From the NCBI GenBank assembly GCA_030442055.1, contig JAUJEB010000001.1, positions 1,488,001 to 1,552,000 on the forward strand: a stretch of DNA of 64,000 nt. The letters run 5' to 3'. Source of the stretch: Agaribacillus aureus (GTDB lineage Bacteria; Bacteroidota; Bacteroidia; Cytophagales; Cyclobacteriaceae). This document shows, one piece after another, positions 1-7,503 of the stretch (positions are counted from its first letter, which is position 1; each line of letters starts with the position of its first letter). The position numbers and the translations under genes are program-made. The notes beneath the pieces are model-generated. The model was not told the origin of the DNA and made no database searches. It saw nothing but the letters and a program-made list of their open reading frames with translations.

Positions 1-718
1 AATTGTGATAAAACATGCTTGGAATCGCCATGGCAAATAACTCAAACCTGTTTGAGCGCTTGGGAATAACTGTTTCCTCTTGTGAAAAAGGTGCTTTCTG
101 CAATACAGGTGCTAAAACTCCTGTCACTTGCTTTTTGTTATGGTGCGGAAGTAGCGACAGGTCAGGTTTTTTAAGCATAATCCTACCCTCAGACGTTCTT
201 GACTCATAACTTATGTCCTCCCCGGGTGTATTTACATCGGTTGGCAAGGCATCAGCTGCGGCGCCGGTAGTGAATTGACCGGGTCTGCTTTTCTCCGGAT
301 TACCCGTCCTGTTAGCTGCCAGTGTTTTTTGTTCCTCCTTCACCTGTCGTGGCTGCTGCTTTTTAACCGTCAATGGCTGCGAATTCTTTTTTTCTATTTG
401 ATCGGATTTTTCAGCGATCTGATTGATCAGATCGGTACTGGGATCGGTTTTTTGAATATCTTGCCCACCATCTGTCTTGATAATTTTTTCACTTGTTCCG
501 GCGGTAACATTATCTTGAAATACCGGTGGGCGAAGCAACAAAAATATGGTGGCGGACAAGGATAGTATGACTATCAGGGTCGAAAGTCTTTGATGAAACG
601 CTATTTTTCGATCCCGTTTTAACTCCTGGTGAATATGATTCCAGGCTTCGGTTGGCGGGGACGCTTCAAATTCTTCCAGTTGATTTTTTAAGATTCGATT
701 CAGGTGATTATCATCCAT
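1..718 (-). CDS. Single-pass membrane protein, likely partner (anti-sigma type) of the adjacent ECF sigma factor; partial
   Basis: An open frame of about 239 codons runs from an ATG at 718 off the left edge without a stop, so the C-terminus is missing. The first 45 residues are charged and cytoplasmic-looking, including a PPTEAWNHIHQEL segment typical of Bacteroidota proteins encoded after ECF sigma genes. One hydrophobic segment follows at about residues 46-66. After it comes a long polar, Lys/Gln/Pro-rich linker, and the visible end (RFELFAMAIPS) resembles the start of an outer-membrane-type domain. The start overlaps the sigma gene stop by 8 nt (711-718), implying translational coupling. 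An anti-sigma or signal-relay role is inferred from position and topology; no named domain is recognised. Confidence 0.7.
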   Translation of the reverse strand, partial: MDDNHLNRILKNQLEEFEASPPTEAWNHIHQELKRDRKIAFHQRLSTLIVILSLSATIFLLLRPPVFQDNVTAGTSEKIIKTDGGQDIQKTDPSTDLINQIAEKSDQIEKKNSQPLTVKKQQPRQVKEEQKTLAANRTGNPEKSRPGQFTTGAAADALPTDVNTPGEDISYESRTSEGRIMLKKPDLSLLPHHNKKQVTGVLAPVLQKAPFSQEETVIPKRSNRFELFAMAIPSMFYHN

Positions 719-1262
719 ACCTTTCAAATTTAGTGATACCCAGACCTTCGAGCTTTCGCTTTAAATAAGCTTTAGCCCGGCTTAATTGAGATTTTGAGGT
801 ATTCTCGGAAATATCCACCAATTTGGCGATCTCTTTATGGGTATAACCCTCGATCACATATAGTTGGAAAACAATTTTATACCCATCGGGCATATTATGG
901 ATGATTTCCAGTAAACGCTCACTATCTATGTCGCTTAAAATATTTTCATAAACGTTGCTTTCACAATCAATTTCATAAATGTTGTCAAAAGAAATTTTAT
1001 TCTTTCTTCTATAATGGTTAATGGCCGTATTAATGGTCAGGTGTTTCATCCAGCGCTCCAGGTATTCGGGCTTCCTGACATTTTTGATATTTTTAAAAAT
1101 CTTAATGAAAGACTCCTGAAATACATCTTCCGCCTCTTCCCTTTTGCCCGTATACCGGATGCAAAGTCCCATAAGTCGGTTTTTATATTTTTCATACAAA
1201 AACTTTTGAGCCTTCTCATCATTTTTCTTGCATGCATATATAAGTTCCGGGTTGTTATACAT
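711..1262 (-). CDS. ECF-type RNA polymerase sigma-70 factor
   Basis: A 183-residue protein of normal ECF length. Region sigma-2 covers about residues 18-85, with the EEAEDVFQESFIKIFKNI core-binding/-10 recognition helix. Sigma-4 covers about residues 115-172, with the helix-turn-helix GYTHKEIAKLVDISENTSK. It should direct RNA polymerase to a small regulon, probably envelope functions given the membrane protein encoded downstream with an 8-nt overlap. The ATG at 1262 is supported because ECF proteins begin just before the ACKKNDEKAQ helix. Oddly, this ATG directly follows an intrinsic-terminator-like hairpin and eight T residues on the coding strand, so expression may depend on read-through or on a promoter inside the hairpin. 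Confidence 0.93.
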   Translation of the reverse strand: MYNNPELIYACKKNDEKAQKFLYEKYKNRLMGLCIRYTGKREEAEDVFQESFIKIFKNIKNVRKPEYLERWMKHLTINTAINHYRRKNKISFDNIYEIDCESNVYENILSDIDSERLLEIIHNMPDGYKIVFQLYVIEGYTHKEIAKLVDISENTSKSQLSRAKAYLKRKLEGLGITKFERYG

Positions 1263-1270
1263 AAAAAAAA

Positions 1271-1297
1271 GTAAAAAGCCATTAAATGGCTTTTTAC
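1271..1297 (-). terminator. Intrinsic terminator or attenuator abutting the sigma-factor start codon
   Basis: Perfect 12-bp inverted repeat GTAAAAAGCCAT / ATGGCTTTTTAC with a 3-nt loop. On the minus strand it is followed by eight T residues (1263-1270) and then immediately by the ATG of the sigma gene. It lies 29 nt past the stop of the Ig-repeat lipoprotein gene and should end that transcript. Confidence 0.8.
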
Positions 1298-1325
1298 ATT
1301 ATCTAAATGTTTGAAAATAGCTTCG

Positions 1326-2594
1326 CTACTGAAAATTTATGAACACACTTGCGCTATCGCAAACCATGGTTCCCTGACAAACCTTGTAAACCAAACTATC
1401 GGGATAATGACCAACCGAATCGGTCGCATAGATCAACTTCAGGTTGTCCACCAGCGCCGAACCATTGGAGGGACCGGAAATCAGGTACATTTGTAGTGAG
1501 TCGGTAGTGCAAAATATGTCATTATTTAAAACCGCCAGTTCGTAAGCCTGACCTTGTCCTAGACTATCTGATTGTAATACAAAGTAATCGGGATTCGCCC
1601 TCAACGAACATGTATTTAAATCTATAAATACGGTAGCTTCATAGCACTCATTGCCATCACAAACCCGGTAGGTAAACTGATCGGTACCCGTGGCATTTGC
1701 CTGGGTCAAAATGTATTCAAAATGCCATCCGGCGCTATCATTTTGAACCGCAAAGGCCTCTCCATACTGAGGTTGCTGACTTACGGAGACACTCTGGATC
1801 GATAAGTCGCAAAGTGAATCATTTTCCAAGGCTGGAATAAACAAACTGTCAACACCGTGAGGAAGGTAAACCCAATCATTTACCAGTTGAACGGAACATT
1901 GAACGGTGGTGTCGCCTACCACGACTTGGACCAGTGCATGGCTGACTACTTCCTTGTCAATAGAACTAACGCTGTAAACAAATTCATCCGCACCTGAAAA
2001 AGAAACATTAGGTACATATCGAACCTTACCGCCCACGACAGTTGCCTCGCCATTGGCCGGCTGACTTGTCAGGGTCAGGGAGGTGCTGTCAATAGGCACT
2101 GCATCACAATCCCAATCATTTTTTAACACATCTATGAGCACGGAGTCGCCGATTGTTGTGTAGGCGGAATCAGCAAACGCGATTAATGTACAGGGCAGGT
2201 CCGTAGAGTCGGGATTCACGGTAATCTTGACAGTTTTTACTGCCAGCAGCTCATTTTTCTCAGACTTAATTTCAACATTAAAAAAATCCTGTCCCTCGGA
2301 AAAAGAACTATTGGGCAAATACTTCAACAGACCCTTTTCAAAACTTTCAAGTCGTCCCAGGCTTGGCGGTTTGGCAATGTTGAGGTTGACCGTTTGCCCG
2401 GCTTCAATGCCACCTGATATATCTATGATGGCCATAGAACCGGCGGCTAAAAAACTTTCACTATCAAAATCTGTAATTTCTCTATCCGGAAGCTGATCAT
2501 CATCCAGGTTGTCACACCCTCCGATAATGAACATTGATAAGATCACAGCAACTACGCTAAATTTCATGTTTCGCATCATCATATAATAAATCAT
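1326..2594 (-). CDS. Surface lipoprotein with three tandem Ig-like (Big_9/cadherin-like) repeats
   Basis: About 422 residues. A signal peptide ends in the lipobox FIIGGC and is followed by DNLDDD, so a lipidated, probably exported envelope protein. The body holds three repeats of about 90 residues, each with a motif of the VLKNDWDCD / LENDSLCD / LNNDIFCT type, then NGxA, Y-P and F-x-Y-x-V positions. This is the pattern of bacterial Ig-like tandem repeats of adhesins. Each repeat carries a conserved Cys after the N-D pair. The ATG at 2594 has GAGGAA upstream; an ATG at 2567 would give a more compact signal peptide, and the further upstream in-frame TTG at 2618 looks less likely. Terminates at the hairpin 1271-1297. 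Adhesion or surface display is inferred. Confidence 0.75.
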   Translation of the reverse strand: MIYYMMMRNMKFSVVAVILSMFIIGGCDNLDDDQLPDREITDFDSESFLAAGSMAIIDISGGIEAGQTVNLNIAKPPSLGRLESFEKGLLKYLPNSSFSEGQDFFNVEIKSEKNELLAVKTVKITVNPDSTDLPCTLIAFADSAYTTIGDSVLIDVLKNDWDCDAVPIDSTSLTLTSQPANGEATVVGGKVRYVPNVSFSGADEFVYSVSSIDKEVVSHALVQVVVGDTTVQCSVQLVNDWVYLPHGVDSLFIPALENDSLCDLSIQSVSVSQQPQYGEAFAVQNDSAGWHFEYILTQANATGTDQFTYRVCDGNECYEATVFIDLNTCSLRANPDYFVLQSDSLGQGQAYELAVLNNDIFCTTDSLQMYLISGPSNGSALVDNLKLIYATDSVGHYPDSLVYKVCQGTMVCDSASVFINFQ

Positions 2595-2682
2595 TTTTCT
2601 AAAAATTTCCTCATTCAAAAAGCCCAGACAATCAAATGGTCAAATGGGTTGCATCAACCAAAAAATTAATACAGACTTAGCC

Positions 2683-2697
2683 GCCGGTTTAACCGGC
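2683..2697. promoter_or_regulatory. 15-bp palindrome upstream of the cinA -7 element; operator candidate
   Basis: GCCGGTT T AACCGGC, perfect 7-bp arms around one base, ending 7 nt before the TATATTTG element at 2705. It occupies the spacer/-33 area where a repressor could bind. The regulator is unknown. Confidence 0.4.
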
Positions 2698-2704
2698 AAT
2701 GTTA

Positions 2705-2712
2705 TATATTTG
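2705..2712 (+). promoter_or_regulatory. Bacteroidota -7 promoter element for cinA
   Basis: TATATTTG matches TAnnTTTG. It predicts a start of transcription near 2716 and a leader of about 27 nt before the ATG at 2743. No clear -33 TTG is seen at the usual spacing. Confidence 0.4.
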
Positions 2713-2742
2713 GGCCATCACCAAAGCGCATGATATATCAAA

Positions 2743-4005
2743 ATGAGCCAGGTATTAGCAGAATTGATAAGCATAGGAGATGAGTTACTTTACGGCCAGA
2801 TTCTAGACACCAACAGTCAGTGGATCAGTGCGGAACTGGATAAAATCGGGGTAAAGGTGGTCAGAAAAACTACCGTTGGTGATGTAGCCTCCGAAATACT
2901 TACGGCCTTTGCAGAAGCTGAAAAAAGGGCGGAGGCAATCCTGATCACAGGCGGTTTGGGACCTACAAATGATGATTTGACCAAACCTTGTCTGGCAGAA
3001 TACTTTGACTCGCCTATTTCATTGCATCCCACCGCCTTAAAGGAGTTGACACATCTTTTTGAAAGCCGTGGGTTCACCCTGACTGAAAGGAATAGGGAAC
3101 AGGCCGAGCTCCCCGATAAATGTACGATGATAAGCAATAGGTTGGGCAGTGCCCCCGGCATGTGGTTTGAAAGGGATAAAAAGGTTTTTGTTTCCATGCC
3201 CGGTGTGCCGCATGAAATGAAAGAAATGATGAACAGCCAGGTAATTCCCCGAATAAAGGAATTTTATAATACGCCTACCATCGCCCACAAAATGATCATG
3301 ACCGCCGGTATTGGCGAATCGTGGCTGGCCGATAAAATAAAAGATTGGGAAAATAACTTACCCTCGCACCTAAAGCTTGCTTATTTGCCCAGTTTAATGA
3401 AAGTAAGGCTCCGGCTAACCGGCATGGGTAGTGATAAAACAAAGCTGGAGCAGGAAATGGCAGCAGAGATTGCGAAACTGCTCCCCATGATCGATAAGTT
3501 CGTTTACGGATTTGATGGGGAAACCCTGGAATCTGCTATTGGCAGGGAATTAGTAGACCGGCAATTGACCCTTGCCACTGCCGAAAGTTGCACAGGCGGC
3601 CACATCGCTCAAACGATTACCAGTATCGCAGGCAGCTCCCGGTATTTTAACGGGGGGCTGGTGCCCTATCAAAACGAAATGAAGGAGCAGCTCCTGAACG
3701 TCAATGCCGCTACCCTGAAAAAACATGGCGCTGTCAGTGAAGAAACGGTCATTGAAATGGCCAATAACGTACGACAGGTTTTTAATGCCGATATCGGGCT
3801 GTCAAGCAGCGGCATTGCCGGTCCGGGCGGCGGCACCAAAGAAAAACCGGTAGGCCTCATATGGATTGCCTATGCCGATGGCCATCAAACCATCACCAAA
3901 AAATTGCAATTGGGCGATCAGCGCCTGATCAATGTACAAAGAACCACCACCGCCGCGCTGCACCTATTATGGCAAAGTTTAACACAAAAGAATGGAGAAA
4001 AATAG
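2743..4005 (+). CDS. cinA: CinA-family nicotinamide-nucleotide amidohydrolase / competence-damage protein
   Basis: A 420-residue, full-length two-domain CinA. The N-terminal molybdopterin-binding-like (COG1058) domain spans about residues 5-170, with GDELLYGQILDTNSQW, ITGGLGPTNDDLT and PGVPHEMK. The C-terminal PncC-type amidase domain (about 255-415) carries the catalytic Ser in AESCTGG, the Tyr and Lys in VPYQNEMK, and the SSSGIAGPGGG loop. The family deamidates nicotinamide mononucleotide in pyridine-nucleotide salvage, and the N-terminal domain of homologues hydrolyses ADP-ribose. It lies upstream of the E2 gene on the same strand with a 56-nt gap that contains its own -7-like element, so cotranscription is possible but not required. 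Confidence 0.95.
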   Translation: MSQVLAELISIGDELLYGQILDTNSQWISAELDKIGVKVVRKTTVGDVASEILTAFAEAEKRAEAILITGGLGPTNDDLTKPCLAEYFDSPISLHPTALKELTHLFESRGFTLTERNREQAELPDKCTMISNRLGSAPGMWFERDKKVFVSMPGVPHEMKEMMNSQVIPRIKEFYNTPTIAHKMIMTAGIGESWLADKIKDWENNLPSHLKLAYLPSLMKVRLRLTGMGSDKTKLEQEMAAEIAKLLPMIDKFVYGFDGETLESAIGRELVDRQLTLATAESCTGGHIAQTITSIAGSSRYFNGGLVPYQNEMKEQLLNVNAATLKKHGAVSEETVIEMANNVRQVFNADIGLSSSGIAGPGGGTKEKPVGLIWIAYADGHQTITKKLQLGDQRLINVQRTTTAALHLLWQSLTQKNGEK

Positions 4006-4014
4006 TGAATTTGC

Positions 4015-4022
4015 TATTTTTG
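4015..4022 (+). promoter_or_regulatory. Possible -7 promoter element for the E2 gene
   Basis: TATTTTTG matches TAnnTTTG, 39 nt before the ATG at 4062. No -33 TTG at good spacing, so support is moderate at best. Confidence 0.3.
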
Positions 4023-4061
4023 CAGTAAACAAACATAAATCTTTAAAGAAAAATATATTCA

Positions 4062-5414
4062 ATGGCACTTGTAGAAATGGTCATGCCCAAAATGGGTGAA
4101 AGCATTATGGAAGGAACTATTTTAAGCTGGCTCAAAAAAGTTGGCGATAAAATAGACCAGGATGAGTCTGTCCTGGAGGTAGCTACCGATAAGGTAGATA
4201 CTGAAATTCCGGCAACTCATGAAGGTATTTTAAAGGAAATTTTAGTTCAGGAAGGAGATGTTGTGGCAGTAGGAAATCCCATTGCCATCATCAGCACAGA
4301 GGGTGATGACCAAAAGCCGGTGGTAGAAACCAGCAGCCAAGCCGCCAGCGTGGAAGTCCAACGCGAAGAGGCGCCCGCAGAAAGCGGCAACGGCAGTTTA
4401 ATGCAGCCTCTGGAAGTTCCCGCTGTGGGCAGGTTCTATTCTCCGCTGGTTTTGAACATTGCGAGAGAAGAAGATATCTCTATGGAGGAGCTTGAGAAAA
4501 TCCCGGGGACGGGAAAAGAGGGCCGCGTTACCAAGAAAGATATACTTGCTTATATAAAACAAAAGGATAGCAGTCCGGCCATAGAAGAAATGCCAGCCGC
4601 CGACAATGGATCCGAAGCGCCTGAAGTAGTAGCTCCCAGTGTTGCTGCCATTCCCACACCTGTGCCGGAGGTTTCCAAGCCCAAAGTTCACGTGTCTGTC
4701 AATGCCAATGACGAGATCATTGAAATGGACAGAATGAGAAAAATGATTGCCAGCCGCATGGTAGAGTCCAAGGGAATTTCGGCCCATGTCACGTCATTTG
4801 TAGAAGCTGACGTTACCGACATTGTCTTCTGGAGAAACCGGGTTAAAAATGAATTCAAAAAGAAGGAAGGCGATAACCTGACCTTTACCCCAATTTTCAT
4901 AGAGGCGGTCACCAAGGCGATAAAGGACTATCCTATGATTAACGTATCGGTAGATGGCGACAATATCATTAAAAGGAAAGACATTAACATTGGGATGGCC
5001 GTGGCCTTACCAACGGGGAACCTGATTGTACCGGTAATTAAAAATGCAGACCAGCTTAATATCGTGGGTCTGACTAAAAAGGTAAACGATTTTGCTAAAA
5101 GAGCCAGGGAAAACAAATTGGCACCTGATGAGCTTTCCGGTGGCACCTACACCATATCCAATGTCGGCTCCTTTGGCAATGTGATGGGCACTCCCATCAT
5201 CGTCCAGCCCCAGGTAGGTATTCTTGCGCTCGGCGCTATCGTTAAAAAGCCTGCGGTGGTTGAAACAACTAATGGCGATGCTATTGCGATCAGACACAAA
5301 ATGTTTTTATCACATTCTTATGATCACAGAGTTGTTGATGGCGCTTTAGGCGGTATGTTTGTTCGACGCGTGGCCGATTACCTCGAAAGATTCGATACCA
5401 ACCGGACTATATAA
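4062..5414 (+). CDS. Dihydrolipoyllysine-residue acyltransferase (E2) of a 2-oxoacid dehydrogenase complex
   Basis: A 450-residue E2. The N-terminal lipoyl domain (about 1-78) has the lipoylated Lys44 in TDKVDTEIP. A linker rich in Ala/Pro/Glu leads to the E3/E1-binding domain (about 124-170, RVTKKDILAYI). A second linker precedes the catalytic domain (about 215-450) with HSYDHRVVDG, active-site His422 and Asp426. It transfers acyl groups from the lipoyl arm to CoA. The single lipoyl domain and overall length fit branched-chain or pyruvate-type complexes; E1 and E3 genes are not adjacent, so the substrate cannot be assigned. Convergent with the speD-speE gene across a short hairpin. Confidence 0.93.
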   Translation: MALVEMVMPKMGESIMEGTILSWLKKVGDKIDQDESVLEVATDKVDTEIPATHEGILKEILVQEGDVVAVGNPIAIISTEGDDQKPVVETSSQAASVEVQREEAPAESGNGSLMQPLEVPAVGRFYSPLVLNIAREEDISMEELEKIPGTGKEGRVTKKDILAYIKQKDSSPAIEEMPAADNGSEAPEVVAPSVAAIPTPVPEVSKPKVHVSVNANDEIIEMDRMRKMIASRMVESKGISAHVTSFVEADVTDIVFWRNRVKNEFKKKEGDNLTFTPIFIEAVTKAIKDYPMINVSVDGDNIIKRKDINIGMAVALPTGNLIVPVIKNADQLNIVGLTKKVNDFAKRARENKLAPDELSGGTYTISNVGSFGNVMGTPIIVQPQVGILALGAIVKKPAVVETTNGDAIAIRHKMFLSHSYDHRVVDGALGGMFVRRVADYLERFDTNRTI

Positions 5415-5417
5415 CAG

Positions 5418-5440
5418 GATCCGGCGATTTTGGCCGGATC
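5418..5440. terminator. Hairpin between convergent E2 and speD-speE genes
   Basis: Inverted repeat GATCCGGC / GCCGGATC with a 7-nt loop (5426-5432), placed between two converging stop codons. No strong T-tract on either side, so it may be a shared weak terminator. Confidence 0.5.
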
Positions 5441-5446
5441 TATGAT

Positions 5447-6763
5447 TTAATCACCAGCGGGTATTTCAGCATTGTCAGCGGGATTTAATGCCACCATTTC
5501 CTGCACAAAATTCGGTAACGCAAAAGCGGCCTTGTGGATATGCGGATTGTAGTAGTTTAAGGTGTTAGCTTCAACAAATGACAATACCCTGCTATTATCA
5601 AAATCTTTGACAGGATGCTTGCCCCCTTTTGTGGAATAGGAAAAACTCCACATGCCGGTGGGATAGGTAGGTATGTAGGCCAGATAGCAATGTACGTTGG
5701 CATCTCCAAAGATCTTCCGGTAGCAGGCATAAATCTCCTTAAAAACCTTTTGGTTGAACCTCGGCGACTCACTTTGCGTAACCATGACACCGGAGGGTTT
5801 CAGGATTCTGTAGACGTCCCTGTAAAACGCTTCGGTGAACAACCCTTCTCCCGGACCTATCGGATCCGTGGAGTCAACTATGACCAGGTCAAAAGACTCG
5901 TCAACACTTTCCCTGACATATTTTATACCGTCATCAATAATCAGGTTTAGTTTTTGATTTTCTAATTCCGAAGAAATCCCCGGTAAAAAACGTTTGGAAG
6001 CCTCTACCACCTTACTGTCAATTTCTACCATGACCACTTCCTCCACATCGCTGTGTTTTAATAATTCCCTGGCTGTTCCGCCATCTCCCCCTCCAATAAT
6101 TAAAGCCTTTTTAACCTGACCGTGGGTTAGCATCGGCACATGGGTAATCATTTCATGGTAGACATACTCATCTCCCTCGGTACACATCACCAAGCCATCC
6201 AGTGTCAGCATATTTCCATAGGCAAGCGTTTCATAAACTTCCACTTTTTGAAAATCCGACTGCTCCTCGTATAACTTTCCATGGTGCTTCAGCGACAGGG
6301 CAATATGCTCATCTCTTTCGGTAAACCAAATGTCTCTGGTTCTTTTTGGGGTGCCATTCTCAGCACTTTTTTCATCCCTTAAGGCCGCCACATCATATTC
6401 CTGCTTGTTCAGCAGATTCATTTCTCCCCGTCGCATTTCCACAGCTGAGCCATGGCTGGCCTTAAATGCCTTTTTCAAATAATTATAGGATTGCCAGGGA
6501 TCAACAGTGTCCCCACAGGTAAATAAATCTACCGAAGCATATCCGTATTCGGGCCAGGTGTGGATGGCCAGGTGGCTTTCCTGGATCACCACCACCCCGG
6601 ATACACCATAGGGTGAAAAGTGATGGAAAGTAGTATTGATAACAGTAGCGCCGGCGGTTTTTGCCGCTGCCTCCATGTGCTCCTCTATAAGTACCACACT
6701 GTTTAATATGTCAGGCTGGCAGTTATAGAATTCGACGATAATATGTCTCCCCAACGTGCTCAT
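5447..6763 (-). CDS. Fused S-adenosylmethionine decarboxylase (SpeD/SpeH) - spermidine synthase (SpeE)
   Basis: A 438-residue bifunctional polyamine enzyme. Residues 1-~115 form a class 1b AdoMet decarboxylase. Ser63 in [10 protein letters not shown] is the self-cleavage site that yields the pyruvoyl cofactor, with Ser55, His68 and Cys83 at the positions known from the Thermotoga enzyme. Residues ~145-438 form an aminopropyltransferase: HEM at 203-205, the GGGDGGT nucleotide loop at 224-230, Glu247, Asp277/278 and the catalytic DSTDPIGP at 297-304. One polypeptide could thus make decarboxylated AdoMet and pass its aminopropyl group to putrescine. The linker (about 115-145) is polar. The gene stands alone, convergent with E2. 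Some SpeD homologues are now known to decarboxylate other substrates, so decarboxylase specificity is inferred. Confidence 0.92.
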   Translation of the reverse strand: MSTLGRHIIVEFYNCQPDILNSVVLIEEHMEAAAKTAGATVINTTFHHFSPYGVSGVVVIQESHLAIHTWPEYGYASVDLFTCGDTVDPWQSYNYLKKAFKASHGSAVEMRRGEMNLLNKQEYDVAALRDEKSAENGTPKRTRDIWFTERDEHIALSLKHHGKLYEEQSDFQKVEVYETLAYGNMLTLDGLVMCTEGDEYVYHEMITHVPMLTHGQVKKALIIGGGDGGTARELLKHSDVEEVVMVEIDSKVVEASKRFLPGISSELENQKLNLIIDDGIKYVRESVDESFDLVIVDSTDPIGPGEGLFTEAFYRDVYRILKPSGVMVTQSESPRFNQKVFKEIYACYRKIFGDANVHCYLAYIPTYPTGMWSFSYSTKGGKHPVKDFDNSRVLSFVEANTLNYYNPHIHKAAFALPNFVQEMVALNPADNAEIPAGD

Positions 6764-6869
6764 TCGAATATTCCTAAGTAACTTTTAACGAAAAAAAAAT
6801 AATGGTCTGAAGGTTGTAAAAACCCGGCTGTAAAAATGAGGTCATAATTTTATTTTTGCAAAAAAATGT

Positions 6870-7364
6870 TTAGTTATATTGAGGTTGATAATAGTTATCT
6901 ACATTGCCCAATCCTCCGGAAGCCTGCTTCCAGGTAGCCAGGTCAAAAAGTATGGCAGCCATGCTGCCTGGCGCCATGTTTTGTACCAGATTACCAGTTA
7001 AATATTCCGCAAAATAGGTAATCACCGGATTGTGACCGATAATAAATACCCGCTCCCACTGATCATCAAAGCCATTGACCAGTTCGAGTAAACTTCTTGG
7101 AGAAGACTCGTAAAGCTGCTTTTCGAATTTAATCTTGTTGACATCAAAATTTATTTTCTCCGCAATAGTGGTGGCTGTGATCCTGGCCCTGACGGCTGCA
7201 CTGCAAAAAATTGCGTCCGGGAGCAAACTTTTTTTCAATAAATACATTCCTAAATGGGAGGCATCTATGATGCCCTTGTTGGTAAGCATGCGGTCAAAGT
7301 CTTTTTGCCCGGGGGTTGACTCCGAAGCCTGTGCATGGCGAATCAAAAGTAGCTGTTTGGTCAT
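6870..7364 (-). CDS. sixA: SixA-type phosphohistidine phosphatase (histidine phosphatase superfamily)
   Basis: A 164-residue protein with the phosphate-pocket motif LLLIRHAQAS (Arg9, His10 as phosphoacceptor), a conserved SAAVRARITA segment and the second catalytic histidine in IIGHNP (His111). These match the SixA subfamily, which dephosphorylates phosphohistidine on signalling or phosphotransfer proteins. It may also act on small phosphoesters. Start ATG at 7364 is fixed by the motif lying 8 residues in. Divergent from topA across about 140 bp of AT-rich DNA. Confidence 0.88.
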   Translation of the reverse strand: MTKQLLLIRHAQASESTPGQKDFDRMLTNKGIIDASHLGMYLLKKSLLPDAIFCSAAVRARITATTIAEKINFDVNKIKFEKQLYESSPRSLLELVNGFDDQWERVFIIGHNPVITYFAEYLTGNLVQNMAPGSMAAILFDLATWKQASGGLGNVDNYYQPQYN

Positions 7365-7503
7365 TGGGTTTTGGTTTAGAAGGAAAAAAATAAAAAATTA
7401 TGACGCATTTTCCTATCAATTTCCCGAGTATAATTCATTTTACTCATTGCTTTTTTTCAAAAAAAATATTGATATTTGAGCGAAATACTAAAAAAAAATT
7501 AAT

